From Cyanobacteria bacterium FACHB-DQ100 (lineage in GTDB: Bacteria; Cyanobacteriota; Cyanobacteriia; Leptolyngbyales; Leptolyngbyaceae): DNA of 64,000 nt. The stretch's first letter is position 1; each line of letters starts with the position of its first letter. The stretch spans positions 62,001-126,000 of the forward strand of contig JACJNW010000019.1 of the NCBI GenBank assembly GCA_014695195.1, given 5' to 3'. Positions 34,931 through 42,358 of this stretch are shown piece by piece. Made by a program: the position numbers and the translations under genes. Below the pieces are notes generated by a model that saw only the letters and a list, made by a program, of their open reading frames with translations, did not search any database and had not been told where the DNA came from.

Positions 34931-36628
34931 TTAATATCCGGCTGCAACGCCTTCTCCACGCGGATCAGCCGCACCCTCGATCGACCCATCCGGCTGAACC
35001 ACGATCGCGTTTGCATTTCCCCATTTTCCGCGTTGCTGAATTTGATGTCCTCGACGTTGCAATTCTGCGATCGTGAGTGGATCAAGTCCCCATTGCTCAA
35101 CCATTAATCGATCCGGTTGCCATTGATGATGAATGCGTGGGGTTGCGATCGCTCGACGCACATCCATGTCATACACCAGAACATTGAGAATGGTTTGCAG
35201 AACGGTTGTGATAATCGTACTGCCACCTGGCGCACCGACCGCCATTTTGAGTTTTCCATTTTCGGTGACGATCGTGGGAGTCATGCTCGAAAGCGGGGTT
35301 TTCCGGGGTGCGATCGCGTTCGCTTGACCTCCAACCAAGCCAAACGCATTCGGGATATTTGGTGCGATCGCAAAATCATCCATTTCATTGTTTAAAACAA
35401 TTCCGGTTCCTTTCGCGACAATCCCCGCACCAAATCCGAGATTGATTGTAAAAGTGAGGCTAACGGCATTGCGATCGCGATCCACGATTGTTAAATGACT
35501 CGTTTCCGTTGATTCTCGCGATAGCTTTTGTAAAACTGCTGGATCGCCTGGTTTAATTTGAGTTGCAGCCTTTTTCGGATCGATTTCTCGGCGGCGAATT
35601 TTGGCATATTCAGGACTAATCAGCGCAGAAACCGGAACTTTGACAAAATCCGGATCACCGAGATAAGTCGCACGATCGGCGTAAGCAATTCGCATTGATT
35701 CGATCAGTAAATGCAACGCATCAGGATTACGCCAACCCATCGATTTAAGATCAGTATCGCTAATCAGATTGAGAATCTGAAGCAAATGCACTCCACCCGA
35801 AGAAGGCGGCGGCATCGAGCAGACTCGCGCTTGTCGGAAATTGCCGCAAACGGGATCACGCCAAATGGGGCGATACTGCTTGAGATCTTCCAGCGTCATC
35901 AATCCCTTATTGGCTCTCATATCCCGCACGATCGCACTCGCAATCTTGCCCTGATAAAAACTATTCGGATCTTGAGCGATCGCCTTCAAAGTCGCGGCTA
36001 ACTCCGTCTGTCTGAGAATTTCCCCCGGTTGATACGGCTTGCCATTGCGCGTAAAAATCTTGCGGGCTTCCGCGTTCTGAAGTTTGCGCGATTCGGTTGC
36101 TTGGGTGAATCGATAACTCACCGCAAATCCAGATTCCGCCAGAACGATCGCAGGCGCAACCACCGTCTTCCAAGGCAATTTTCCATACTTCTGGTGCGCT
36201 TGATAAAGACCCGCGATCGTTCCCGGTGTCGCCACAGCTAGGTATCCATCCGTACTCGCGTTCGGACGCACTTTCCCCTGAGCATCTAAATACAAATTCT
36301 GGGTTGCTTTAATCGGGGCACGTTCGCGAAAATCAAGCGCTTTCATCTCATTGTTCCGCGCCTGATAAAACAGCAGAAATCCACCGCCCCCAATCCCCGC
36401 ACTAAACGGCTCTACCACTGAAATTGCTAACGTTGTCGCGACTGCTGCATCGATCGCATTCCCTCCCCGTTTGAGAATATCCAGCCCAACTTGAGAAGCC
36501 AAAGGATGAGCGGATGCGACCATGCCTTGACGAGTACGATCGAGCGGAACCGACTGCGATCGGGCGATCGGCACTGGAATCACAACACTGATAGCAATCA
36601 AACCAGAAAGGAAAAAGCGCTTCATCAT
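34931..36628 (-). CDS. ggt: Gamma-glutamyltransferase
   Basis: The enzyme cleaves or transfers the gamma-glutamyl group of glutathione in the periplasm. 565 residues from the ATG-ATG pair at 36628, which begins a signal peptide (FFLSGLIAISVVIPVPIARS); the open frame extends to 36775 but the extra part is cysteine-rich and unlike the family. Landmarks are GGNAIDAAVATTLAISVVEP, the catalytic Thr in ETSHLTIVDRDRNAVS, NNEMDDFA, and the glycine loop VGAPGGSTIITTV. The precursor is expected to self-cleave before the Thr of TSHLT. Confidence 0.93.
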   Translation of the reverse strand: MMKRFFLSGLIAISVVIPVPIARSQSVPLDRTRQGMVASAHPLASQVGLDILKRGGNAIDAAVATTLAISVVEPFSAGIGGGGFLLFYQARNNEMKALDFRERAPIKATQNLYLDAQGKVRPNASTDGYLAVATPGTIAGLYQAHQKYGKLPWKTVVAPAIVLAESGFAVSYRFTQATESRKLQNAEARKIFTRNGKPYQPGEILRQTELAATLKAIAQDPNSFYQGKIASAIVRDMRANKGLMTLEDLKQYRPIWRDPVCGNFRQARVCSMPPPSSGGVHLLQILNLISDTDLKSMGWRNPDALHLLIESMRIAYADRATYLGDPDFVKVPVSALISPEYAKIRRREIDPKKAATQIKPGDPAVLQKLSRESTETSHLTIVDRDRNAVSLTFTINLGFGAGIVAKGTGIVLNNEMDDFAIAPNIPNAFGLVGGQANAIAPRKTPLSSMTPTIVTENGKLKMAVGAPGGSTIITTVLQTILNVLVYDMDVRRAIATPRIHHQWQPDRLMVEQWGLDPLTIAELQRRGHQIQQRGKWGNANAIVVQPDGSIEGAADPRGEGVAAGY

Positions 36629-36792
36629 GCGGGATGTAAAGAAATGCGGTACTGGCAAAATTCTGACACAGGAATTCGCTTGAATATTTTTGCGTCGATC
36701 GCAACACTCTCGATTACACTGAAATCTCAGATTTTCAAAATTTTGCTTCATCGAACGAAGAATCACGGCTTTCAATCGAGGAATCTACCCTT

Positions 36793-37881
36793 ATGCGTCA
36801 CGGTCGATCCGCAACTCCCCTAAACCCCAAACTTCAGCAAGCATTAAGCTGTCTAGATTTGCGCTTAGAAGACGAACTCACGCGCTATCGTCGGCAACGT
36901 GCAGGCTTAAGTGTTGCCCCGATCGTTCTGCGTCCAAAGCAACCACAGAAAAAACCGCTCGAACTCGCAGCAGCAACCGACACTGAAGCGCCCGCCCTCC
37001 CTCAGGCTCCTCCAAAAGCGATTTCGTTCGATCTCGGTACCTCTTCTATGTCGGATCAATCGATTGCAGCAGCAGACACCGACGAGAGCGCAATGATTCC
37101 CTACGAGCCAGAAACCGCAGGTGCCGCCCTCTTTGAGATTGCCAATCCCGGTGAGCAAGCGCCTGCCGAGGATTACCTCGAATCGTCTGAGCAATTGCTA
37201 AAAAGCCTCAAGCGCGAAGAAGCCAAAGTTGAAGTCGAGCGCGGATTTCTGCAAAGCTTATCGACTCCGCTTGGGATTGGCTCGATGCTGACGCTGCTTC
37301 TCTCTAGCGCCATGTTGGGCTATGTGATTATGAATCCCTCAGCTCTGAGTGGCATTGCTCAAAAAACAACCCAGCCCGAAACCACAGAAACATCAGCCCC
37401 CCAAGAAACCGCATCCAACAGCCTTCCGACTTCTCCGCGCCTCGATCGCGATGAGTTTTCCGACTTGGGACTCGACACACTAACAGCACTCAGAACGAAG
37501 CCTTCACCTGCTGCGATCGTGGCTTCTCCCAGCCCGTCTCCGACCGTATCGCCTGCTGCACCGAGCGCGATCGTTGCTCCTGCTGCGTCTCCGTCTCCTG
37601 CTCCGGTGACAAGCTCTTCGATGCTGCTACCTTCGGTTACTGTTCCAAAGACCCCGAATCCCTCTCCCCCTACCGCAGCCGAAAGCTTGCAGTACAAAGT
37701 TGAAATTCCATTTACCGGAGATCAATCTTTAGCAACCGCCCGTCAAGTGGTACCCGATGCCTTTGTCCGCTCTGACGGTAAGATTCAGCTTGCAGCAACC
37801 TTGAGTGAAGAAGCTGCTCAAAAGAAAGTCCAAGAATTAAAAAATCGCGGACTGACGGCAGAAATTCGCAAGCCGCAATGA
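36793..37881 (+). CDS. Membrane protein with SPOR-like C-terminal domain
   Basis: 362 residues. The cytoplasmic N-terminal part (LQQALSCLDLRLEDELTRYR, then a Pro/Ala-rich stretch) is followed by one membrane helix near 157-178 (IGSMLTLLLSSAMLGYVIM). A long Pro/Ser/Ala/Thr-rich linker follows, then a C-terminal beta-alpha module of about 60 residues (KVEIPFTGDQSLATARQVV, then QKKVQELKNRGLTAEIRK), the size and pattern of a SPOR domain, which binds denuded peptidoglycan at division sites. GAGGAA lies 9 bases before the ATG. Role in division is inference. Confidence 0.75.
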   Translation: MRHGRSATPLNPKLQQALSCLDLRLEDELTRYRRQRAGLSVAPIVLRPKQPQKKPLELAAATDTEAPALPQAPPKAISFDLGTSSMSDQSIAAADTDESAMIPYEPETAGAALFEIANPGEQAPAEDYLESSEQLLKSLKREEAKVEVERGFLQSLSTPLGIGSMLTLLLSSAMLGYVIMNPSALSGIAQKTTQPETTETSAPQETASNSLPTSPRLDRDEFSDLGLDTLTALRTKPSPAAIVASPSPSPTVSPAAPSAIVAPAASPSPAPVTSSSMLLPSVTVPKTPNPSPPTAAESLQYKVEIPFTGDQSLATARQVVPDAFVRSDGKIQLAATLSEEAAQKKVQELKNRGLTAEIRKPQ

Positions 37882-38043
37882 ACGATCGTTAGATTGCGAA
37901 TATTTTGTGAAAGGCAGCCTAAGAAACCAACCCCCCGAAGCCACTTCAGCTAGAGAATGGATTGCATAATAGTCGTGAGGTTAACCGCACAACCAACTTT
38001 AGTTGGTGTTGCTTGATTGATTCAGTGCAGTTCAACTCACTCG

Positions 38044-38913
38044 TTATATTGCTAAGTCCTCGGTGGGGGCGTACCTAAAAGTTATCTGTTGGTGTTTGAT
38101 GTTAGAGTAAATTTCAAATTCTATTCAAATTCTAATTGGGTGAACAGTGAGTGTTGACGATGTTGTTAAGCTACTTGATGCCGTTACGAAACTGCTAAAC
38201 GTCCTTATCTGGCCAGCAGTGCTTCTGTTCATTCTGATCCGATTTGGTCGAGACTTGCGTGATTTCTTCTCAAGTTTGGGTGAGTTATCCCTGAAAGGAG
38301 CTGGATTTGAGGCTTCTTTAAAGAGAAAACAGGCTGAAGTTTCTGCTGCTTTGGCGGCGGCAGCAGCGTCTCGTTCTGATGGAGATACAAATCGTGAGAG
38401 TGCTGCGAAAGCAGCAAAAATAGCCGCAGATATTGCTTCTGAAGTCGTTACACCTCGCCTTATCAGACGTGCACGTAGGTCAACGGTTTTGTGGGTTGAC
38501 GATCTCCCCAACAACAATATTTATGAACGTCAAGCACTGGAGGCTTTGGGTGTTAATTTCGTACTGGCAACATCGACAGAGGAAGCCCTGAAGAAAACTT
38601 CTCGACAAAGATTTGACGCTATCATCTCTGATATGGGACGACCTCCTGATTCCCGTGCAGGCTATACGCTCCTCGACCAGCTACGGTCTAATGGCGATCA
38701 AACTCCGTTCATCATTTATGCCAGTTCAAGGAATCCAGAACACGTTGCAGAATCACGTCGTCATGGTGCTATCGGATGTACGAATAATGCAAATGAGTTG
38801 TTTGAAATGGTGCTGTCTACCTTAGGTCGCGCAGTATAACAACTGCGGTGCAACGGGTTGACCGAAGCCGCTTGGGTGAGATGAGAGGTATTGGCAACCG
38901 CTGACCCGAACCG
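38044..38913 (+). mobile_element. Integron gene cassette A (putative)
   Basis: Left boundary: GTTATAT at 38043-38049, differing by one base from the GTTATAC expected as partner of this cassette's attC core GTATAAC (38834). Right boundary: the G of GTTAGGC at 38913. It carries the pseudo-receiver gene in the usual cassette orientation. The left boundary is the least certain part. Confidence 0.5.
38147..38839 (+). CDS. Membrane-anchored pseudo-receiver protein
   Basis: 230 residues from a GTG start. An N-terminal amphipathic segment and a membrane helix (LLNVLIWPAVLLFILIRFG) precede an alanine-rich coiled coil (about 60-105, with AEVSAALAAAAASRSDG). Then comes a receiver-like fold: VLWVDDLPNNNIYERQALEA, the acceptor-site equivalent ISDMGRPPDSRAGY, then FIIYASSR and the ending GAIGCTNNANELF. 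The Lys that closes the phosphorylation site in true receivers is replaced by Asn, so normal phosphotransfer is doubtful. I recall related stand-alone domains but no function. The stop codon lies inside the first core box of attC1. Confidence 0.75.
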   Translation: MSVDDVVKLLDAVTKLLNVLIWPAVLLFILIRFGRDLRDFFSSLGELSLKGAGFEASLKRKQAEVSAALAAAAASRSDGDTNRESAAKAAKIAADIASEVVTPRLIRRARRSTVLWVDDLPNNNIYERQALEALGVNFVLATSTEEALKKTSRQRFDAIISDMGRPPDSRAGYTLLDQLRSNGDQTPFIIYASSRNPEHVAESRRHGAIGCTNNANELFEMVLSTLGRAV

Positions 38914-38919
38914 TTAGGC
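38834..38919 (+). other. attC1, integron recombination site
   Basis: Core box R'' GTATAAC (38834-38840) and R' GTTAGGC (38913-38919, fitting GTTRRRY) enclose 86 bp. The inner arms, left starting AACTGCGGTGCAACGGG and right ending CCGCTGACCCGAACC, are imperfect complements, as in attC hairpins with extrahelical bases. It begins at the stop codon of cassette A's gene, the normal place. Confidence 0.65.
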
Positions 38920-38952
38920 TGATTTGCGGTATGAATTAAGCATCCCCAAATT

Positions 38953-39016
38953 GCTGAGTTAGAACCAAGAAGGGTTCAAGCATTTCTGCTTGAACCCTTC
39001 TTGGTTCTAACTCAGC
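38953..39016 (-). terminator. 30-bp perfect hairpin after rbp gene
   Basis: The arms 38953-38982 (GCTGAGTTAGAACCAAG and onward) and 38987-39016 are exact reverse complements with a 4-base loop, TTTC. It lies 8 bases beyond the rbp stop. It may act as a strong terminator for rbp and block read-through from cassette A, but it is far longer than a usual terminator stem. Confidence 0.75.
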
Positions 39017-39024
39017 TTCGATGT

Positions 39025-39315
39025 TTAGTAGCTACGAGAGAAGTTATTGCCGCTTCTGCGATCGCCACGATCTTCACGAGGCTTGGCTTTATTGACCTTC
39101 AAATCGCGACCCATCCACTCCGCACCGTCTAGTGCTTCAATGGCAACCGCTTCTTCAGAATCTGCACCCATTTCTACAAAGCCAAAGCCGCGCATACGAC
39201 CAGTTTCACGATCTACGGGAAGCTGAACTCGCTTTACGGATCCATATTCTGCAAATACAGAAGTCAGATCGGCATCAGTAACGTCATAGGATAGATTGCC
39301 TACATAAATTGACAT
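39025..39315 (-). CDS. rbp: RRM-type RNA-binding protein (cyanobacterial Rbp)
   Basis: 96 residues: one RNA recognition motif with RNP2 (SIYVGNLSYDVTDADL) and RNP1 (RMRGFGFVEM), plus a short Arg/Gly/Asp-rich tail ending NNFSRSY. Cyanobacterial Rbp proteins are often cold-induced; some help locate photosynthesis mRNAs at thylakoids. GGAG lies 7 bases before the ATG. The unusual feature is its position inside what looks like an integron cassette, read against the cassette direction, with its own upstream region. Confidence 0.95.
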   Translation of the reverse strand: MSIYVGNLSYDVTDADLTSVFAEYGSVKRVQLPVDRETGRMRGFGFVEMGADSEEAVAIEALDGAEWMGRDLKVNKAKPREDRGDRRSGNNFSRSY

Positions 39316-39535
39316 AGCTTGTCTCCAAAGATTAAAGGATGTGTAGAGTAAATTTTCGGAGAGAAGTCTGTCAATGGAAAAACTTGAAAACTCGTTAATA
39401 CTAGAAACAAATGTTGCTAACCGATATCTATGCTCTGAAATCAGTCTAGCACGTTTAAAAAGCTTCTGGGTGTTTTGAGGTTATGAGATCAACGAAATTT
39501 ATTTAGTAAGTATTTTTACTTATAGTTGATGGGTA

Positions 39536-39626
39536 GCCTAACAAGTCGCTGCACCGGAACGCCGCAAAGCGGTGGTTGAGATGCAATAGTTATAGCTTTC
39601 ACGTCCGGTGGGCTGGGTCGTTATGC
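39536..39626 (+). other. attC2, integron recombination site
   Basis: R'' GCCTAAC (39536-39542) and R' GTTATGC (39620-39626). The inner arms GCTGCACCGGAACG and CGTCCGGTGGGC pair with one extrahelical A on the left arm, the asymmetry by which integrase chooses the strand. The central part contains a second small stem (CCGC/GCGG). Length 91 bp is typical. This is the most convincing attC in the window. Confidence 0.8.
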
Positions 39627-39756
39627 GGCTTAATTTACAGGTGTGGAAGTTCCTAAAAGTTTTCTGTTTTACAAGACAGAAGGTTGATAAGCCAATCGCA
39701 AAAAATATTACTGAGGTAATGCCGGTCTGGCTGTTTGAACACAGTTTCTCCAATCC

Positions 39757-40107
39757 TTACCCTGGAACAGCAGGTACATCTCGGAGCAAGTCGGGTTCGT
39801 TGTGTACAAAGGTAATTTGCAATGTCCCGACTAGCTCTTGCTCTTTCAGCATCGAGTCATGAACAGGCATGAGCTGCTTCAGGCTCTCTTGGCTTAACTC
39901 TAACCCTGTCTCCTTCAGCTTTGCAGAGAGTTTGTCCAAATTAGCGATCGGAACCTGGAAGTTAATACAGATTAGAATATTTGAGTACAGGTGGAAATCG
40001 GTAATCCAGGCTCCTGCTTGATTAATCGCCTCACTTACACGATCAGTGATTCCAAGTCGTTCTGCTCTAGTAAATCCATCCAAACGCAAGAACTGTTGCC
40101 TAAACAT
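39757..40107 (-). CDS. Hypothetical protein, cassette C
   Basis: 116 residues starting at an ATG with GGAGG 7 bases upstream, so it is very likely translated. The sequence (RLDGFTRAERLGITDRVSEA, then HLYSNILICINFQVP and ELVGTLQITFVHNEPD) suggests a small alpha/beta ferredoxin-like fold with two beta-alpha-beta halves. No family recognised. Possible roles such as an immunity or accessory protein would be guesswork. Confidence 0.7.
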   Translation of the reverse strand: MFRQQFLRLDGFTRAERLGITDRVSEAINQAGAWITDFHLYSNILICINFQVPIANLDKLSAKLKETGLELSQESLKQLMPVHDSMLKEQELVGTLQITFVHNEPDLLRDVPAVPG

Positions 40108-40130
40108 AAGCTAACCTCCACTACGAATCA

Positions 40131-40167
40131 GCGACAATATAGCCACTTATTTTGACTATATTGTCGC
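40131..40167. repeat. 12-bp perfect inverted repeat upstream of cassette C gene
   Basis: GCGACAATATAG (40131-40142) and CTATATTGTCGC (40156-40167) are exact complements with a 13-base spacer. It lies 24 bases upstream of the 116-residue gene's start and may be an operator or leader hairpin. Confidence 0.6.
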
Positions 40168-40168
40168 C

Positions 40169-40228
40169 GCATAACAACTCGCTTTGTACACCAACTGTAT
40201 TAGCATTTATCAGCATTATTGGTTGAGT
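40169..40228 (+). other. attC3, degenerate integron site
   Basis: R'' GCATAAC (40169-40175) followed by AACTCGC looks like a true attC start. The only box fitting GTTRRRY nearby is GTTGAGT at 40222-40228, and the arms between do not pair well. I read it as a decayed attC. Confidence 0.35.
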
Positions 40229-40257
40229 TCGAGAGATTACTAGCGATGGGTGAAGCA

Positions 40258-40293
40258 GAACATTAGATTGATATTGAACATTAGATTGATATT
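40258..40293. repeat. 18-bp tandem duplication
   Basis: GAACATTAGATTGATATT occurs twice without a gap (40258-40275 and 40276-40293). It is non-coding. Confidence 0.85.
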
Positions 40294-40679
40294 TCAGAAG
40301 AGGTGCGCGTGCGCCTTTATATTGAAGCTAGAAAAATTCAGTATTAAAACTTCTTTGCAAACTGCCAAGGTTTGGATTGAGTTTTACTGATTTATGTACA
40401 GAAAGGTAAGAAATGGTTGAAAAGCTTTGTTTCATAGCTAATAATTTAGCAATAATTCAAAACTTCTAACTAACTGTAAACTCTGCATCTGGCAAAGCAT
40501 TTTAGCCAGAACTGCTTAGCTAGAATTGCAACTTTTAAGCTATTCCGCCACAACTGAATTATGAGTAGAAACTTCTTTGTAAAAGAAATTCTACACCGCC
40601 TCGTACTAAACGCTGCATTTCCGGCTGCCGTAATTACACATTTGCATTTCACAGTTGCATTTAAAGGGATTTAATTACA

Positions 40680-42254
40680 ATGAGCAAGCGAGAGAGTAGC
40701 CCCCTGCAAGACGTGCGGATGTTCCAGGACTCGCTCTATCGAGTCGCGCCACCCCCAATCCGAGACGTGCCGAACGACTTCAACAAGTTGTTCCCGAAGT
40801 TACGTCCCTTCGCGCGGTGTGAAGAGCCGTACATCTCGCGGGTCGTTGAACTTGGCTCAAAGGGGAGGCGGACGAAGGAGGGGCTGATGGAGGGGGGGCT
40901 GATGAACGCCCATGACCCTCGTGTCACCGTCACCAACCCGCTCGCCGCGAACGACGAAAAGACGCCGCACCCGGATCCGACTTTGGCGGAACGCAACGTC
41001 GACAATGAGAACCCGGATATGACCGTCGGGTTCACCTTCCTGGGACAGTTCATTGACCATGACCTGACGTTCGACCCGAAGCCGATCAAGTGTGGGGAGA
41101 CGGCCAGCCCAAACTTGCGATCGCGCTTCTTCGATCTGGATAGCGTGTATGGCCGCGGGCCACGGGAAGACCGGCTACTTTATGATCGTGCGTCCGAACT
41201 TGACCGGGGGGCTCCGATCAAATTCTTCGTCGACTTCGATGCCCCCCGCGACCTGCCACGGACGAGCCAGGAACGGGCTATCATCGCCGACCCGCGCAAT
41301 GACGAAAACGTCATCATCTCCCAGCTCCACCTGGCGTTCCTCAAGTTTCACAACGAGGTCACCGACTACCTGGTTCCATCGCACCGATCGAAGACACCGG
41401 AAGATTTGTTTGAGTTAGTCCGCCTGGAGGTCTGCCGACACTACCAGTGGATCGTCGTCAACCAGTTCCTCGCCGTGACCCTCGACCCAGCCGTGTTCGC
41501 CGATGTCCGAAACAACGGGCCGAAGTTCTACACAGGGCCTCTGCGACAGAAGATTCCCCGTGAGTTCCAAGTTGCTGCCTATCGGTTCGGACACAGCCAG
41601 ATTCGCCCTGGGTACAAGGTGAATGTCGGGTTTGGAGCCCCCATCTTCGATGCCCGGGTTGATCCTCGAGAGGGAGATCCGAACGACCTCCGGGGGGGTC
41701 GCCGGGCTGCCCGCCGCTTCGTTGAGTGGGACACGTTCTTTCAATTCGGGACGAAGGAGATCGATCCGGCTACAGGGACTGTCCGGGACAAGGTTAAGAA
41801 GAACAAGCGGATTGACCCGTTTATCTCCTCGCCGATGTTCGACCTGCCAGTTGGTCCGGGACTGGTTGATCCGGGTGACCGCCGCGTGTCGCTTGCGGGG
41901 CGGAACCTGGAGCGGCACCTCCAGCATGGACTCGCGTCCGGACAAGACATCGCCAAGGCGTTCGGTTATACCCCGCTGACGGCGATCGAGTTGCAGGAAC
42001 TGAAGGAGCTTGAGTTCGACACCAGCACACCGCTCTGGTACTACGTGTTGAAGGAAGCCTTGCTCCAGCAGGATGGGCAACGGCTGGGGCAGGTCGGAAG
42101 CCGGATCATCGCCGAGGTTTTTTTCGGACTGCTAGAAGACACACCGGGGTCATACCTCAAGGCACCGAGCTGGAAGCCGACGCTGCCGCGACGGGACGGA
42201 ACCACGGGCGATTTCACGATGACCGATCTACTGACCTTCGCTGGGGTAGCGTAA
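40680..42254 (+). CDS. Animal-type haem peroxidase
   Basis: 524 residues of the peroxidase-cyclooxygenase superfamily. The distal His and the haem-linking Asp are in GQFIDHDLTFDP, the second haem-linking acidic residue is expected near ERAIIADPRNDEN, the catalytic Arg is in KIPREFQVAAYRFGH and the proximal His ends that motif. No signal peptide is seen. The gene is clearly more GC-rich than its neighbours, with many C- and G-ending codons (for example GACGTGCGGATG), and lacks the HIP1 density of the surroundings, so recent horizontal transfer is likely. Bacterial members oxidise halides or phenolics or are secreted defence enzymes; the role here is unknown. Confidence 0.92.
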   Translation: MSKRESSPLQDVRMFQDSLYRVAPPPIRDVPNDFNKLFPKLRPFARCEEPYISRVVELGSKGRRTKEGLMEGGLMNAHDPRVTVTNPLAANDEKTPHPDPTLAERNVDNENPDMTVGFTFLGQFIDHDLTFDPKPIKCGETASPNLRSRFFDLDSVYGRGPREDRLLYDRASELDRGAPIKFFVDFDAPRDLPRTSQERAIIADPRNDENVIISQLHLAFLKFHNEVTDYLVPSHRSKTPEDLFELVRLEVCRHYQWIVVNQFLAVTLDPAVFADVRNNGPKFYTGPLRQKIPREFQVAAYRFGHSQIRPGYKVNVGFGAPIFDARVDPREGDPNDLRGGRRAARRFVEWDTFFQFGTKEIDPATGTVRDKVKKNKRIDPFISSPMFDLPVGPGLVDPGDRRVSLAGRNLERHLQHGLASGQDIAKAFGYTPLTAIELQELKELEFDTSTPLWYYVLKEALLQQDGQRLGQVGSRIIAEVFFGLLEDTPGSYLKAPSWKPTLPRRDGTTGDFTMTDLLTFAGVA

Positions 42255-42313
42255 CTTCTTGCCTGGAAGTGACATCGCAGCCTAACGATTCAAATGCAGT
42301 GGATGATTGAACT

Positions 42314-42349
42314 CCCGCGATCGCCAATCCCATCATCGACGATCGCGGG
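42314..42349. terminator. Bidirectional terminator between peroxidase and chlB
   Basis: CCCGCGATCG (42314-42323) pairs with CGATCGCGGG (42340-42349) around a 16-base loop, followed on the plus strand by AATTTCTGTTT. It separates the two convergent genes. Confidence 0.7.
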
Positions 42350-42358
42350 AATTTCTGT

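Larger units (their letters stand above)
38914..39620. mobile_element. Integron gene cassette B (RRM protein gene, reversed)
   Basis: Its left end TTAGGC (38914-38919, preceded by G) is exactly complementary to its own attC core GCCTAAC at 39536-39542, as expected for a cassette that circularises through attC. It holds the rbp gene on the opposite strand with a 30-bp hairpin and about 220 bp of upstream DNA. Confidence 0.65.
39621..40228. mobile_element. Integron gene cassette C (116-residue ORF, reversed)
   Basis: Its left end TTATGC (39621-39626, preceded by G) is exactly complementary to GCATAAC at 40169-40175, the start of its own degenerate attC. It contains one gene on the opposite strand. 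The right boundary is uncertain because the distal core box of that attC is decayed. Confidence 0.5.
40108..40679. other. AT-rich stretch with repeats before the peroxidase gene
   Basis: It holds a 12-bp dyad (40131-40167), the start of the degenerate attC3 (40169) and an 18-bp tandem repeat (40258-40293). From 40300 to 40660 it is AT-rich without a convincing gene. AAAGGGA near 40664 may serve the peroxidase. Confidence 0.6.

Noticed and set aside
37979-38049. A complete attC upstream of cassette A
   Set aside because: GTTATAT at 38043 fits a cassette boundary, but the candidate left half (GGTTAAC with following arm) does not pair with the right arm, so only the boundary is reported.
41415-42080. 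221-codon minus-strand frame opposite the peroxidase gene
   Set aside because: Antisense frames are kept open by the high GC content of the real gene, whose haem-binding motifs are intact on the plus strand.
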